28,327 nucleotides of DNA from Phycisphaerales bacterium UBA2218 (GCA_002327785.1 DCUI01000323.1:1-28327), one strand, 5' to 3'. Positions 17,401 to 25,286 are shown, counted from the stretch's first letter. Notes: generated by a model not told the origin, from the sequence alone. Made by a program: numbers and translations.

Positions 17401-20400
17401 ACCTGTCCGTTGTTGGTAACACTATTGGAACCTGCGCCTGCGGTAATGCCGGTGGCCTCTCCCAGGACAACGGACCGCGCCGTTGAGAAAGGATACCTCG
17501 TCCAGGTGTTTGTGTAGGCGTACACGGAGCCATCGACATAAGAGGACACAGAGATCGAGCCATCGTTGATAACGAGGTCATTGCCATCCGCCAAGGCAAT
17601 GCCGAATCCCTTGGCACTGAGAGGGGTCCATTGCTTCGTGCTCGGGTTGTAGTACCCGGCGTCGATGTTTGCATCTTCATCCGCTTCAGCGTATCCGATA
17701 TTTCCGATTGTGTCATAGGTCCCTGCCAGAGCGCTGACTGAAATACTCCCCGTTTCATGGTTGGTGACGATGTCGTCGCCATTTCCCGAAGCAATGCCCA
17801 GAGCCGTGGACTCGGCCAGGCCATAGCCTTCGGCATGCGTTCTCATGAAATCAGACGCGGAGTAGGCATAGGGTCGGGCGCCGGCGTTCGCCACGGCGTT
17901 AATCGCACCGAAATTGCTGAGTACCTTGCTGCCTCCGGATCCGCCGTCAATGCCGGCCGCGCGCGCCGTTGCTTCTGCCTCGCTTTCGGCATGAGGGCTG
18001 GAGAACGTATCGACCACCGCGTCGGATGCGGCGTCGGATACCGTCAAAGCATCTGTCGTGATGGTCCCGTGGTTTTCAATAACATCCGATCCACTTCCGC
18101 CGTACATGCCGGTTGCCTGCGCGTCGCTAACGGATTCCGACTGCGCCAACGAATCCAGCAATCCGATGGGAACGAATGTCTCGCAGTCACCATCCGCATA
18201 AGAACGGGCCTTTACCGTTATGTCCCCTGAGTTCGTAAGAAGATCGTTCCCGGCGCCGCCGTTAATCCCGAAGGAGGAAATCCGAGCCGAGGAACCGGCA
18301 TAGGCGAAGCTCGCACCCGCAAACTGTCCTCCGAAGCCGAATGATCTCCCTATGACCATAGACCGCGAGTTCGTGCAAGCATCTGTCGCATCCTCATCTC
18401 CAATGAAGATCGCGCCACTGTTGGAGATGGTGTCATTCCCGGCGCCGCCTTCGATTCCGGTGACGTGCGCGCTGGCGCCCAGCGAGGTCGATATGAAGGA
18501 AATGAAATCAAAGGCAATGGCTGTCGTGTCTGCCTTGACCAGGTAGCTGTCACCGGCATGGATCGCACCGGCGTTGATGCTGCCTTCGTTCGTGATCACA
18601 TCATTGCCACCGCCGGAGTTGATGCCATCAATATCGCCCGACGCCAGTGCATTCACCAAGCTCATGGAAATCAGACCGATCGAAGCACCCCCGGCTTCAC
18701 CGAGTGTGTTGGCTGTGGCGTTGATCAGGCCTCGGTTGAGTATATCGTCATCGTCACTACCGGTCAGAATCCCACGGGAATACGCGTCGGCTGTAACGCC
18801 CGAGTGGACGAATTGGACGCCGATGCTCGCTTCAGTGTTCAGAGCCGTGGTGTTCAGGTCGGCGTATGTGTGAATCTGCCCGTTCGTATTGTTCGTGATG
18901 GTATTGGCACCGGGACCCCCGTCGATGCCGACGGCCGTGCCCGTCGCGTTGACGCCGACGCTGCCCAGTTGAACGCCGAACAACTCGAAGTTGAAGTTGC
19001 TTGCCCTGATCTGAGAGTTGGCAGTGGACAAGATCGTGCCGTCGTTTTCCATCGTGTCGCCCAGCGCGCCGCCTTCCATGCCAATCGCCTGGGCATCTGC
19101 CTTGGAACCGACTTTGGCAAATTCGACGCCGCCGCCCTGAACGACATAGTTGTCTGCATACGCATTCGCGGTTGCGGTCACCGTAATGCGTGCGCCCGAG
19201 GTATTGGTGAGCGTGTCGCCGGTAGTCTCGCCTGCGGTTCCACCTCCTCCGCTCATGCCGGTCGCAGTCGCCTTCGAGGCGGACTCGATATCACCTCTGG
19301 CATAGCCCGCGAAATTGGCGGCGGCACTGGTGTCATCAGCTATAGAGGTTGCGGCCGCGACGATAGTCCCGCTGTTGGTCAATCCGTCAACTCCTTCGCC
19401 ACCTTCCAAACCGGTCGTCTCCGCCCGCGCCTCGGACGAAACGTCCGCTATGGCGGCACCTGCTTCCGCAAAATTGATGGCCACGGTCTTCGTTTCTGTG
19501 GTTGCGGACGATGACGTCGAAATAACGGAGGCATTCTCGATCCTGTCGTCTCCATTTCCGGCATCGATCCCCGTGGCTTCTGCGGCTGAATTGGTCTCGG
19601 TCTCAGAGAATGCCACGCCGGCACTGAAACCTTTTGGTGCCACGGCGGCGGTAACGGAAATGGCTTTGGATGCGACCGTAGCGGTTGCGGATGTCACAAT
19701 CTGCGAGCGGTTTGTAATGACGTCATTGGAGTCACCTGAATCCACACCGACAGCACCCGCCGTCGCCTCAGTGTTGGCCTCTGCATAGGAAGCCCCCATG
19801 GCCACGCCGGCCCAGCCGCCGCTTACCGCCACAGAAACGCTGTTGCTCGAACTCGCTGCCGTTGCGGTTGTAGTGATACCTGCGGCTGTGGGACCTCGGT
19901 TTTCGATCGTGTCTTCTCCGATGCCGCTCCGGATACCGGTGGCATGAGCCTCCGAGGCAACATCTGTCTCGGCCAGCGCGACGGATACGGAGATTCCCTC
20001 CAGCGAGGCCGCAACCGAGACGCCAACGGCGTCACCGTGGGCCGTGGAGCCGGCCGTCGACCGTATTTCGCCCTGATTCGTGATGATGTCGTTCTGCGAT
20101 GCGACGCTCGTAGTTTCGTCCCCGCCGGCGTTTTCGCCGTCGATACCCCAACTTGAAGAAACGGCTCGGGTAACCGCGTCGGCGAGTGTCACACCGACAG
20201 CGACGCCCACCTTGTCGCCCGCCAAGGTCACGCTCACACTGGTCGAGCTGTCCGATGATGATGCGGTGGAGGTCACCAGACCCGTGTTCGTGATGGTATC
20301 GCCACCGGTGCCCCCGGTGATCCCCTTGCTGGCGGCAACCGAGGTCGACGATGAATCGGTGACCGAAACGCCGGCTGATAGACCTTCCACGCTGCCCTTG

Positions 20401-21998
20401 ATCGTGGCCGCTATTCCGAGCGAATCTGCATCGGATATGGCAGATGCTGCAACGCTGGAGTAGTTATTGATCGTGTCATCTCCGGTTCCGCCGTCGATGC
20501 CGCTGGACGCGGCGACGGCCCTGGTGGACGCATCCGCCACGGCGGCTCCCGGAAGCGGTATGAAGCTTGTCTTGTCCAAACCAATGTCGACGCTCAGAGT
20601 CAGGTTGCTCGCTTCGGATTCGGCACGCGATGTCAGGAAGACGTCGTTCGTGATCGCGTCATCACCCGCGCCGCCCAGAATTCCGGCTGTGCTGGAGGTC
20701 GCCACGGTGCTTGCGTCTCCATAGGCGGAGGCGGGATTGTCGTCGCTTGCGGGTGCCGACGCCAGCGCCGGAAGAGCGAGGCTGCCCGCCACAAGCGCGC
20801 CGGCCGCCTGTTCACCACCGCCGAGGGGCGGAGAGATCGAGAAGGTGTAGATCTCGGAATCCGCTTCGGCCCGGGCGTATGCCTCTATCTCGCCGGTCCC
20901 GCCGGAACCGGCATTGATGATCGTATCGTCCCCGACGTTCCCGGCGATGCCGACGGCCACCGAATCGGCGACCGTCTGGAAGGTCCCCACGTCGAGACCG
21001 AACAGATCGAGGGCCGGCTTGAGCATGAACCCTTTCATCTTGATCTCGACCGATGTCATATCGGCCGAAGAAACCGCCTCGGAATAGATCGTCTGGTAGT
21101 TGGTGATCTGGCTGTCGTTCACCCCGGCCACGATCCCGGCAGAGGAGGCGCTGGCGGTCGTGGAATCATCGACCCGGGCCGCCCCGAACAGCTCGACCAT
21201 TCCCTGCTCCGTTGCCGAGGTGGCGCGGGATACGGCGGACAACGATCCATGATTCGTGATGATCTCGGTGGTGCCCGGCACCACGGCCGAGGTCCCCGCC
21301 AACGTGTCTGCGAGGATTCCCACCGCAACAGACGTTGCCGAGGTCGTGGCGTCGCCGAAGGCGTACGACTCCAGCGGCACTTCGACGGCGCTGATCCGGG
21401 CCTCCTTGACGAGGGTCTGCGCGGTGGCTTCGGCGCGCAGCACGCCCGTGCTTTCGATGTGGTCCGGGCCGGCACCGCCCTCGAGTCCGAAAGCCTCTGC
21501 GGTCGAGGCCGTCGAGAAATCCGTCGCTCCAACGTCGAGCTGCAGGATCACCTCCATGATCTCGGCGTGCGATAGGGCGGTCGTGAAGATCGAGGCCAGG
21601 CCTAGCAGCAGGTCGGCCCCATCGCCGCCCCAGAGGCCCTTGCTCGAAGAGGCCGCCGTCGTACCCGCCAGTCGAAATGGCACATAGGGCGCATTCATCG
21701 TTGAGGAGGCGTTGGTGGTGACGCTCGCGGCCGCGACGATGGAGTCGTCGCCGGCAAGGCCGTCAACGCCCACCGCCGCCGTCGTCACGTCCTGGTCGGA
21801 CGTCGTCTCGAGGATGGCATTGACGTCCACAGGCTGCGTACTGAGGATCACATCATTCCCGCTCGTCCCGACTATTCCGGTCTTGGTGTCCTCGATGCCA
21901 GCGGCATCGGCACATAACTGAAAACCGAAAGGAGGCAGAGAGAAGAGAACGCACAGAACATACACAACGGATAGGGCACACATTCGCCTCGACACCAT
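14412..21998 (-). CDS. Giant autotransporter (type V secretion) with about 36 RTX-like passenger repeats
   Basis: 2528 residues from ATG 21998 (AGGGG 7 nt upstream); the longer frame to 22073 would run into the promoter. Residues 1 to about 34 are a signal peptide (SVVYVLCVLFSLPPFGF). Residues about 38-2015 form a passenger of about 36 degenerate repeats of about 55 residues. Each has one G-I-x-G-G-x-G-D-D-x-I-x-N-x-G-x-I motif followed by an Ala/Ser/Thr-rich strand region. Next comes a typical autochaperone/linker (GTYTVSGLTPATRLDVREG, NGTLAVEREQGLY, ALSANKFRTAFASLSPAVYESA). The last about 275 residues (from HAVWMDGFGHWAR) form the 12-stranded autotransporter beta-barrel, ending ...GGIRYEF with the terminal Phe needed for Bam-mediated insertion. 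It should display a long beta-helical or beta-solenoid passenger on the cell surface, probably for adhesion. No protease or toxin domain was seen. Confidence 0.92.
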   Translation of the reverse strand: MVSRRMCALSVVYVLCVLFSLPPFGFQLCADAAGIEDTKTGIVGTSGNDVILSTQPVDVNAILETTSDQDVTTAAVGVDGLAGDDSIVAAASVTTNASSTMNAPYVPFRLAGTTAASSSKGLWGGDGADLLLGLASIFTTALSHAEIMEVILQLDVGATDFSTASTAEAFGLEGGAGPDHIESTGVLRAEATAQTLVKEARISAVEVPLESYAFGDATTSATSVAVGILADTLAGTSAVVPGTTEIITNHGSLSAVSRATSATEQGMVELFGAARVDDSTTASASSAGIVAGVNDSQITNYQTIYSEAVSSADMTSVEIKMKGFMLKPALDLFGLDVGTFQTVADSVAVGIAGNVGDDTIINAGSGGTGEIEAYARAEADSEIYTFSISPPLGGGEQAAGALVAGSLALPALASAPASDDNPASAYGDASTVATSSTAGILGGAGDDAITNDVFLTSRAESEASNLTLSVDIGLDKTSFIPLPGAAVADASTRAVAASSGIDGGTGDDTINNYSSVAASAISDADSLGIAATIKGSVEGLSAGVSVTDSSSTSVAASKGITGGTGGDTITNTGLVTSTASSSDSSTSVSVTLAGDKVGVAVGVTLADAVTRAVSSSWGIDGENAGGDETTSVASQNDIITNQGEIRSTAGSTAHGDAVGVSVAASLEGISVSVALAETDVASEAHATGIRSGIGEDTIENRGPTAAGITTTATAASSSNSVSVAVSGGWAGVAMGASYAEANTEATAGAVGVDSGDSNDVITNRSQIVTSATATVASKAISVTAAVAPKGFSAGVAFSETETNSAAEATGIDAGNGDDRIENASVISTSSSATTETKTVAINFAEAGAAIADVSSEARAETTGLEGGEGVDGLTNSGTIVAAATSIADDTSAAANFAGYARGDIESASKATATGMSGGGGTAGETTGDTLTNTSGARITVTATANAYADNYVVQGGGVEFAKVGSKADAQAIGMEGGALGDTMENDGTILSTANSQIRASNFNFELFGVQLGSVGVNATGTAVGIDGGPGANTITNNTNGQIHTYADLNTTALNTEASIGVQFVHSGVTADAYSRGILTGSDDDDILNRGLINATANTLGEAGGASIGLISMSLVNALASGDIDGINSGGGNDVITNEGSINAGAIHAGDSYLVKADTTAIAFDFISFISTSLGASAHVTGIEGGAGNDTISNSGAIFIGDEDATDACTNSRSMVIGRSFGFGGQFAGASFAYAGSSARISSFGINGGAGNDLLTNSGDITVKARSYADGDCETFVPIGLLDSLAQSESVSDAQATGMYGGSGSDVIENHGTITTDALTVSDAASDAVVDTFSSPHAESEAEATARAAGIDGGSGGSKVLSNFGAINAVANAGARPYAYSASDFMRTHAEGYGLAESTALGIASGNGDDIVTNHETGSISVSALAGTYDTIGNIGYAEADEDANIDAGYYNPSTKQWTPLSAKGFGIALADGNDLVINDGSISVSSYVDGSVYAYTNTWTRYPFSTARSVVLGEATGITAGAGSNSVTNNGQVTVEAVSYAAPKVYAWSRDYQATADADGVSDAVAVGIEADGTVTNSSPGVLDVTARATSWANAPTESEFATATAFVNATATGFATFTDTGLTELQRITNDGTATVRALAGEDAAGNSQQIAWVNTNITTRDSTANCSGTSTVDAAGIRVGDGAKEITNNGTLTVLGRARADLTTAGGAHTYARSYYYNPEANSYATGTATATGVLAAGGENHVYNYGTMDVQAQTLDVYAWSDSYSSWSTCYSKAESNAEATGQGIRLGSGDDEIRNVGSLTVISSAKAKAYAYADTRDNNLADEYETSRATSEAVVIGIDGGAGTNTIENEGVVNVSATALAQVYAGGGHASVTATTNATASATGITVGDGGSFIRNSGSIDALAAAFYTNGTPTLGAHVVGILGGSGDDVIVNEGEIATSVYTGVLGLGVLVPTAYGIGIDAGAGDDVVVLADGSSVGGDVLLGSGDDTLVLMGSPIVEGLIGAGDDSDTLVLDGAGWFGHHLAGFDRAMKQGPGTYTVSGLTPATRLDVREGVFEIGSDYQFSESGLFATVARPNGSCGQLTIIGTGGLNGTLAVEREQGLYREAIYDIIAADALNGSFTDVLLPESSPLLGFSMEQTSDRVQVSVMPQSYTSVASSQGERDIGEHLDRIAPQATGSLANTLGAFQALSANKFRTAFASLSPAVYESATATTFNVTNQYSQTLLKRMHSTRSHIENADTGLAYSQTERHAVWMDGFGHWARQDSQGSFPGYDYRLAGVAVGADRLMEDDLLVGVSYGQSNADIDMDNNLGKGDIESYFGSLYGSYFTDRMYVDATVSYGRQRYVNTRRIEIGTLSGVAHSNHYGDLYSAHVETGWNLSLRKWTLQPFAALRYAFLDEESYDESGVDGINLHVEERKTDTLVSDLGLRFSYPFQKGAWLCIPEVSVAWDHNFDLDDRRIVAAFDGSPTTTFVTEGRDIDRDGVVLGAGLTAIRKNNVSLSVSYTGELRSHYEAHALTGGIRYEF
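15950..21885 (-). repeat. Passenger repeat array of the autotransporter (about 36 units of about 55 codons)
   Basis: Units follow the pattern G-[IVLM]-x-[GAS]-G-x-G-x-[DN]-x-[IVL]-x-N-x-G-x-[IV]. Examples are GIDGGTGDDTINNYSSV, GINSGGGNDVITNEGSI, GIRLGSGDDEIRNVGSL and GIDAGAGDDVVVLADGS. Nucleotide sequences of the units have diverged, so this is an old protein-level repeat, not a recent DNA duplication. The N-terminal half is Ala/Ser/Thr/Val-rich with short amphipathic inserts. The C-terminal half carries many Tyr and Trp in the spacers (YAWSDSYSSWSTCYS, YARSYYYNPEAN). Confidence 0.85.
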
Positions 21999-22044
21999 AT
22001 TTCTACCCCTTCGAAAATCGGAGTCTCCCCCCACACAAGATACA

Positions 22045-22073
22045 ATGATACCGCGAATGGTGCGGCGAGTCAA
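22045..22073 (-). promoter_or_regulatory. Near-consensus sigma70 promoter of the autotransporter
   Basis: On the minus strand TTGACT (22073-22068), a 17-nt spacer, then TATCAT (22050-22045). Both boxes match 5 of 6 bases. Transcription would start about 22038, giving a 40-nt 5' UTR before ATG 21998. This is the best promoter in the window and supports the shorter start of the autotransporter. Confidence 0.65.
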
Positions 22074-22292
22074 ACGAATCCGGCGCTGCGTGAGCGGCTT
22101 GCGTTGTGTGGAAGTCGTTGGAGACAGGGAGATTGCGGTTGGCGCCTTTTTCGGGTTCCCCGCCGTCAGGGCCGATTTCGACGAGATTCTGGACTTCGGG
22201 CGTTTTTTGGTATTTTTCGATCCGAACAGCCTTGCGGCGGGGATTGGTTGCGGTGCATAAGGGCGGCGTCCGTGTGAGTAAGGAGACTCGTG

Positions 22293-22560
22293 ATGCGAAT
22301 CGCCGTGCCGCGACAGTTGTTTGCCTGGGTACGATCAAACACCTGCTGGCTTCCATCCCGGATGCGACCCTGCTGGCCGACCTGCGGCACCATTGCCACC
22401 GGAGACGCAACGACTATTCGGTGCACGTGCTGTGGGGCTTCGTGCTCTGCCGATCATCCTGCGGCACGTCAGCTTCGAGGTGGTGTTGGGGGAACTGCGT
22501 CGCAACGCCGGCCTGCGGGCGTTAATGACGGCAATATCACCGGTGCCCGGCGGTTTCACG
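22293..22560 (+). pseudogene. Broken N-terminal part of an IS transposase
   Basis: ATG 22293 has AAGGAG just upstream and begins MRIAVPRQLFAW, a recognisable transposase N-terminus. The reading then shifts: GTIKHLLASIPDATLLADLR and RRNDYSVHVLWGFVL lie in a second frame, and IILRHVSFEVVLGELRRNAGLRALM in a third (from about 22440). Joined, these match the N-terminal about 90 residues of DDE transposases with the R-N/D-DY-x-V-x-VLWG and LxELRRNxxLR motifs. Two frameshifts and the loss of the whole catalytic DDE part make it a relic. No terminal inverted repeats were found. The exact IS family is uncertain. Confidence 0.7.
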
Positions 22561-22792
22561 GGATGGTCGGGGCGGTGATGGTGGTGCACGTGGCGTTCCC
22601 GACGTTGCTGGTGGCGGCCCCGCGTCGGGAGGGCACGCTGGGGCGGCTGCATCTGGGCCCGATCCAGCAGGCCTTACAGGCCAGCGGGTCCACGTAGGCC
22701 AACAAGCACAGCCGCGGCAAGATCGGTTCTCTATCTTCCTCGGCCGATGGAAAGGGGGTCGGCGGCGCCACTGGGTGTGGAGGTGATCACCC

Positions 22793-22966
22793 ATGACAGA
22801 ACAGAAGAAACGCGTGCTGCGTCAGATCGAGCAGAAAGCTCGCCGGAGAATGGCCCAGCTCGCCAACAGCTACCTGCACGTCCCGCCCGAACAACGCGAG
22901 GAAGTCCAGGCGGGTATTGAGATCGAGCGATGGCTCGCCGAGACCTGTCGAGAAGGACTGGAATGA
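22793..22966 (+). CDS. Small charged helical protein, 57 residues
   Basis: ATG 22793 to TGA 22966, preceded by GGAGGTGATC, an ideal anti-Shine-Dalgarno match with 6-nt spacing. The product (MTEQKKRVLRQIEQKARR..., ending LAETCREGLE) is predicted all-helical and highly charged, with a basic N-terminal half, an acidic C-terminal half and one Cys near the end. There is no signal peptide and no family I recognise. It lies between an IS relic and a hairpin at 22970-23012 that immediately follows its stop. The strong translation signal is the main reason to call it. Confidence 0.6.
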   Translation: MTEQKKRVLRQIEQKARRRMAQLANSYLHVPPEQREEVQAGIEIERWLAETCREGLE

Positions 22967-22969
22967 GCC

Positions 22970-23012
22970 CTGGCGAGCCGGCTGGCGAATCCGTAGATCG
23001 CCAGCTCGCCAG
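22970..23012. terminator. Hairpin pair immediately after the 57-residue gene
   Basis: Two mutually exclusive perfect stems: CTGGCGAGC (22970-22978) with GCTCGCCAG (23004-23012), and GCTGGCGA (22981-22988) with TCGCCAGC (22998-23005) around a 9-nt loop. It lies between the convergent 57-residue and zinc-ribbon genes, fitting a shared terminator, but no T-tract follows. Confidence 0.45.
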
Positions 23013-23019
23013 TTGCGGA

Positions 23020-23229
23020 TCACAAGGCAAGCGAATCCAGGCAACGCATGCACCACAGTTCTTGCTCAAACGAAGACGGGGAGACAATAGCGGCCATCCC
23101 GCACTCCGGGCAGACCGTAATCCCAGCCTGCTGGCACATCCGCTGCCCCTGTTCGCTGGCAAAGTCAACGTAGTCGTGTGGGTCGTCTACGCTACGGAAC
23201 TGCCGCAGCCGCAGATCCGCGAAGTACAT
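23020..23229 (-). CDS. Small zinc-ribbon protein, 69 residues
   Basis: ATG 23229 has a weak GGGAT site upstream. The product has two C-x2-C knuckles, CPEC (40-43) and CMRC (60-63), 16 residues apart, the layout of a treble-clef or zinc-ribbon fold that would hold one Zn. A further Cys is at 32. The N-terminal part (FADLRLRQFRSVDDPHDYVDF) is not recognised. It is cytoplasmic and of unknown function, 215 bp downstream of the DUF481 gene on the same strand. Confidence 0.55.
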   Translation of the reverse strand: MYFADLRLRQFRSVDDPHDYVDFASEQGQRMCQQAGITVCPECGMAAIVSPSSFEQELWCMRCLDSLAL

Positions 23230-23405
23230 GGGCTATCCCGGTTCACGTAAGGCCTGACGTCAGCAGGAGCGGTAGACTCCTGCCATACAGATCCGCTCCG
23301 AAACAATCGGTTGAGGACTGCTGCACCCATTCCGTCAATATATGTCCTGAAGAGATCACGAGAATAGTCTCCTTGTCGGATGTGATGCCGGCTAACACAT
23401 AATGG

Positions 23406-23424
23406 GTGTGACGTTACGTTACAC
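23406..23424. promoter_or_regulatory. 19-bp quasi-palindrome, operator-like
   Basis: GTGTGACGTTACGTTACAC is symmetric at 8 of 9 positions around a central T. It lies between the DUF481 stop and the zinc-ribbon start, where a promoter for the zinc-ribbon gene could be. No associated -35/-10 pair was convincing. Confidence 0.3.
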
Positions 23425-23444
23425 GACCCGGGGAGCATTTGTCT

Positions 23445-24773
23445 TCAGAATCCAAAACGCAGCCCGAGATAGACTCTCAGATCCCCGTGGGTTTTATCTA
23501 TGTCGCTGATGGACTGGTATTCATACAGCGCCCCCACAAGGAAGTTCAGAGACATCTCCGGGCCGAACAGATAACTCCATTCCCCCGTAATTCGGGCCCG
23601 GTAATCGTCAAGATCGCCCACGACGGAGTAGACATAAGGCGCGAGGGTGAGGCTCGCCTTGTCCGTCATCTTCCATCGGAAATCCGTCCCGATCAGACCC
23701 TCCAGCTTGGCGTCCTCGTTCTCCGATCCCCACTCCTTACGAGCACCCAGACCCAGGCGGCTGTTCAGCGTCACGTTGTCCGTTCGGATGAGGTGATACC
23801 CTGGCCCCCCCTGTATGTTTGCCCGCTGTTGCCACGACTCGAACGCATCATAGTCGTATCGTCCCAACGCAAACCAGAACCAGACGGACTCCTGATCCAG
23901 CCAATCGTGCCCATAACCTACGGTCACCTTGTTGTCGGAAAGCGCATCGTCGCTGAACTTCCGGTAGTAGGACAGGTCCAGCTTCGTCCGTCGATCGGGA
24001 AGCTCACGAGAGACATAGGTGCCGAGCCGTGACACCTGCTCATTCGTGTTGCCGGACGAGGTGTCCATGGAGATGTCAAGAGCATATCCCCATCCTTTCT
24101 CCTTCTTATGGGAGGTCCAGGCAGCCAGCTTCCTTATATAGGGATCGAACGGCCCGACCCGCTGCTCTTTCTGGGCTGCGGGAGCCTCGATCTCCAGGGA
24201 ATCGATCCGTTCTCTGGGAATCTCGAGCCGTCCCAGGGTGGGATGCTCAATCACGATGGCCGATTCGGTTCGCTGTAGCACTCTGCCCTCGATTATGTCC
24301 CCCCCGGCCAGATGAATCTTGGCCTGGGGCAATCCAACCTCAGAAGATACAATACGTTCTCGGGGAATCGTGATGCGTCCGAGGTCCTTGTGGTCCAGAA
24401 CGATGGTGGAATCACTCTCTTCCATGATCTTGCCGCGCAGTGTCTTTCCATCCGTCAGCTTGATCTCGACGTCAGGGGTATCAATCTGGATCGATTCGAT
24501 GCGATTCCTGGGAATCTCGATCCGCCCCAAGTCACTGTGCTCCAATATCACAACGGAGTTCGTCTGTTTCGTGACCGTGCCTTCCATGACGTCCCCGCCG
24601 ACCAGGATGACCTTGTCGGCATAGCCGTGCGAAGCGGCGGACAACCCGATGGCAGCCAATGCCACAAGCTGAAGGCCCCAACCATGCCGGACGCGAGATC
24701 CGGCCGACATACCGGCCGACGGGACTATACGCTTGTTCGTAAATAGCTCTCTTCTTCGCAGATCGGTGTTCAT
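23445..24773 (-). CDS. DUF481 outer-membrane beta-barrel protein with three N-terminal SH3/LSm-like repeats
   Basis: 442 residues from ATG 24773 (GGAG 7 nt upstream). A basic n-region and hydrophobic stretch (LQLVALAAIGLSAASHGYA, 34-52) form a signal peptide. Residues 53-195 are three tandem about 48-residue repeats of an SH3/LSm-like strand set: GGDVMEGTV...LEHSDLGRIEIPRNRI, DGKTLRGKI...LDHKDLGRITIPRERI and GGDIIEGRV...IEHPTLGRLEIPRERI. Residues about 225-442 match DUF481 (YdiY-like) barrels: GWGYALDISMDTSSGNTNEQ, LDLSYYRKFSD, GYGHDWLD, GARKEWGSENEDAKLEGLIGTDFRWKMTDKASL, ending LRVYLGLRFGF with a C-terminal Phe. The protein should sit in the outer membrane with its repeats in the periplasm. 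Function unknown; E. coli YdiY is acid-induced. Confidence 0.85.
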   Translation of the reverse strand: MNTDLRRRELFTNKRIVPSAGMSAGSRVRHGWGLQLVALAAIGLSAASHGYADKVILVGGDVMEGTVTKQTNSVVILEHSDLGRIEIPRNRIESIQIDTPDVEIKLTDGKTLRGKIMEESDSTIVLDHKDLGRITIPRERIVSSEVGLPQAKIHLAGGDIIEGRVLQRTESAIVIEHPTLGRLEIPRERIDSLEIEAPAAQKEQRVGPFDPYIRKLAAWTSHKKEKGWGYALDISMDTSSGNTNEQVSRLGTYVSRELPDRRTKLDLSYYRKFSDDALSDNKVTVGYGHDWLDQESVWFWFALGRYDYDAFESWQQRANIQGGPGYHLIRTDNVTLNSRLGLGARKEWGSENEDAKLEGLIGTDFRWKMTDKASLTLAPYVYSVVGDLDDYRARITGEWSYLFGPEMSLNFLVGALYEYQSISDIDKTHGDLRVYLGLRFGF

Positions 24774-24836
24774 AGATTCTCTCCAAAAGGCACAGCACGG
24801 TCCTTGCGTCTCCATCAATCCGCAAAGAGACCTCGG

Positions 24837-24857
24837 CCTCAGGACCCCATGCTGAGG
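24837..24857 (-). terminator. Small hairpin between lipoprotein and DUF481 genes
   Basis: CCTCAG and CTGAGG are separated by 9 nt, with an alternative larger pairing GACCTC/GAGGTC over 32 nt. It lies 64-84 nt upstream of the DUF481 start. It could be an attenuator or an RNA-processing stem; evidence is structural only. Confidence 0.25.
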
Positions 24858-24888
24858 TCACAACGTCGGCAGGATCTCCTGTGCAGCC

Positions 24889-25221
24889 TCATCTATCACC
24901 TATGCTCCCGGCAACGCCATATCCACGAGCCCGGGGCAACTCCGAGGGGATGTCCGAGTCTTCGCGTTTGGCCGCAAGCGGCAACTCCTTCTCCGAGACA
25001 AGTCGGTAACCCCTCTGTTGCATGCAATCCTCCATGTACTTGCGTTCGTACTCGCCGAGCTGGCGAGTGTCCGCCCGCTTGAGAAGCTCAGCCCGGCACG
25101 CAGCCCGGTCGGCCTTGCATTCTTCAAATGTCTTGCCTTCCTGGTACCAGTACTTCTGTCCGCATCCCGCAACCAGAGACAACCCAAAGCCAACAATGAA
25201 AAACAGAACATATGACCTCAT
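24889..25221 (-). CDS. Small Cys-rich lipoprotein, 110 residues
   Basis: ATG 25221 with AAGGCGGTGA upstream; an earlier in-frame start at 25290 would bury the signal peptide. Residues 1-20 are a lipoprotein signal (FFIVGFGLSLVAG-C20). The mature part begins QKYWYQEGKTFEECKADRAA and continues LLKRADTRQLGEYERKYMEDCM. This is a helical-hairpin pattern with Cys at 35, 42 and 66 that could form a disulfide. This W/Y-x-x-G-K-T/S-x-x-x-x-x-x-D-x-x-x-C layout recurs in small uncharacterised lipoproteins of Gram-negative bacteria. It is probably in one operon with the membrane-anchored protein 65 bp upstream and the DUF481 gene 115 bp downstream. Confidence 0.75.
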   Translation of the reverse strand: MRSYVLFFIVGFGLSLVAGCGQKYWYQEGKTFEECKADRAACRAELLKRADTRQLGEYERKYMEDCMQQRGYRLVSEKELPLAAKREDSDIPSELPRARGYGVAGSIGDR

Positions 25222-25286
25222 AATCACCGCCTTCCCAAACGCACATTTCAACACACTCAGCGGCAACAATACAATGGTCGTCTTCC

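Noticed and set aside
18465..19514. 349-codon open frame on the plus strand
   Set aside because: Antisense to the autotransporter passenger; its repetitive look mirrors the repeats of the real gene.
15950..21885. CRISPR-like or satellite DNA repeat array
   Set aside because: The periodicity exists at protein level only; nucleotide units are not near-identical and contain one continuous reading frame.
14412..21998. Type I-secreted RTX toxin
   Set aside because: RTX-like motifs are single and spaced, there is an N-terminal signal peptide and a C-terminal autotransporter barrel, and no type I exporter genes are nearby.
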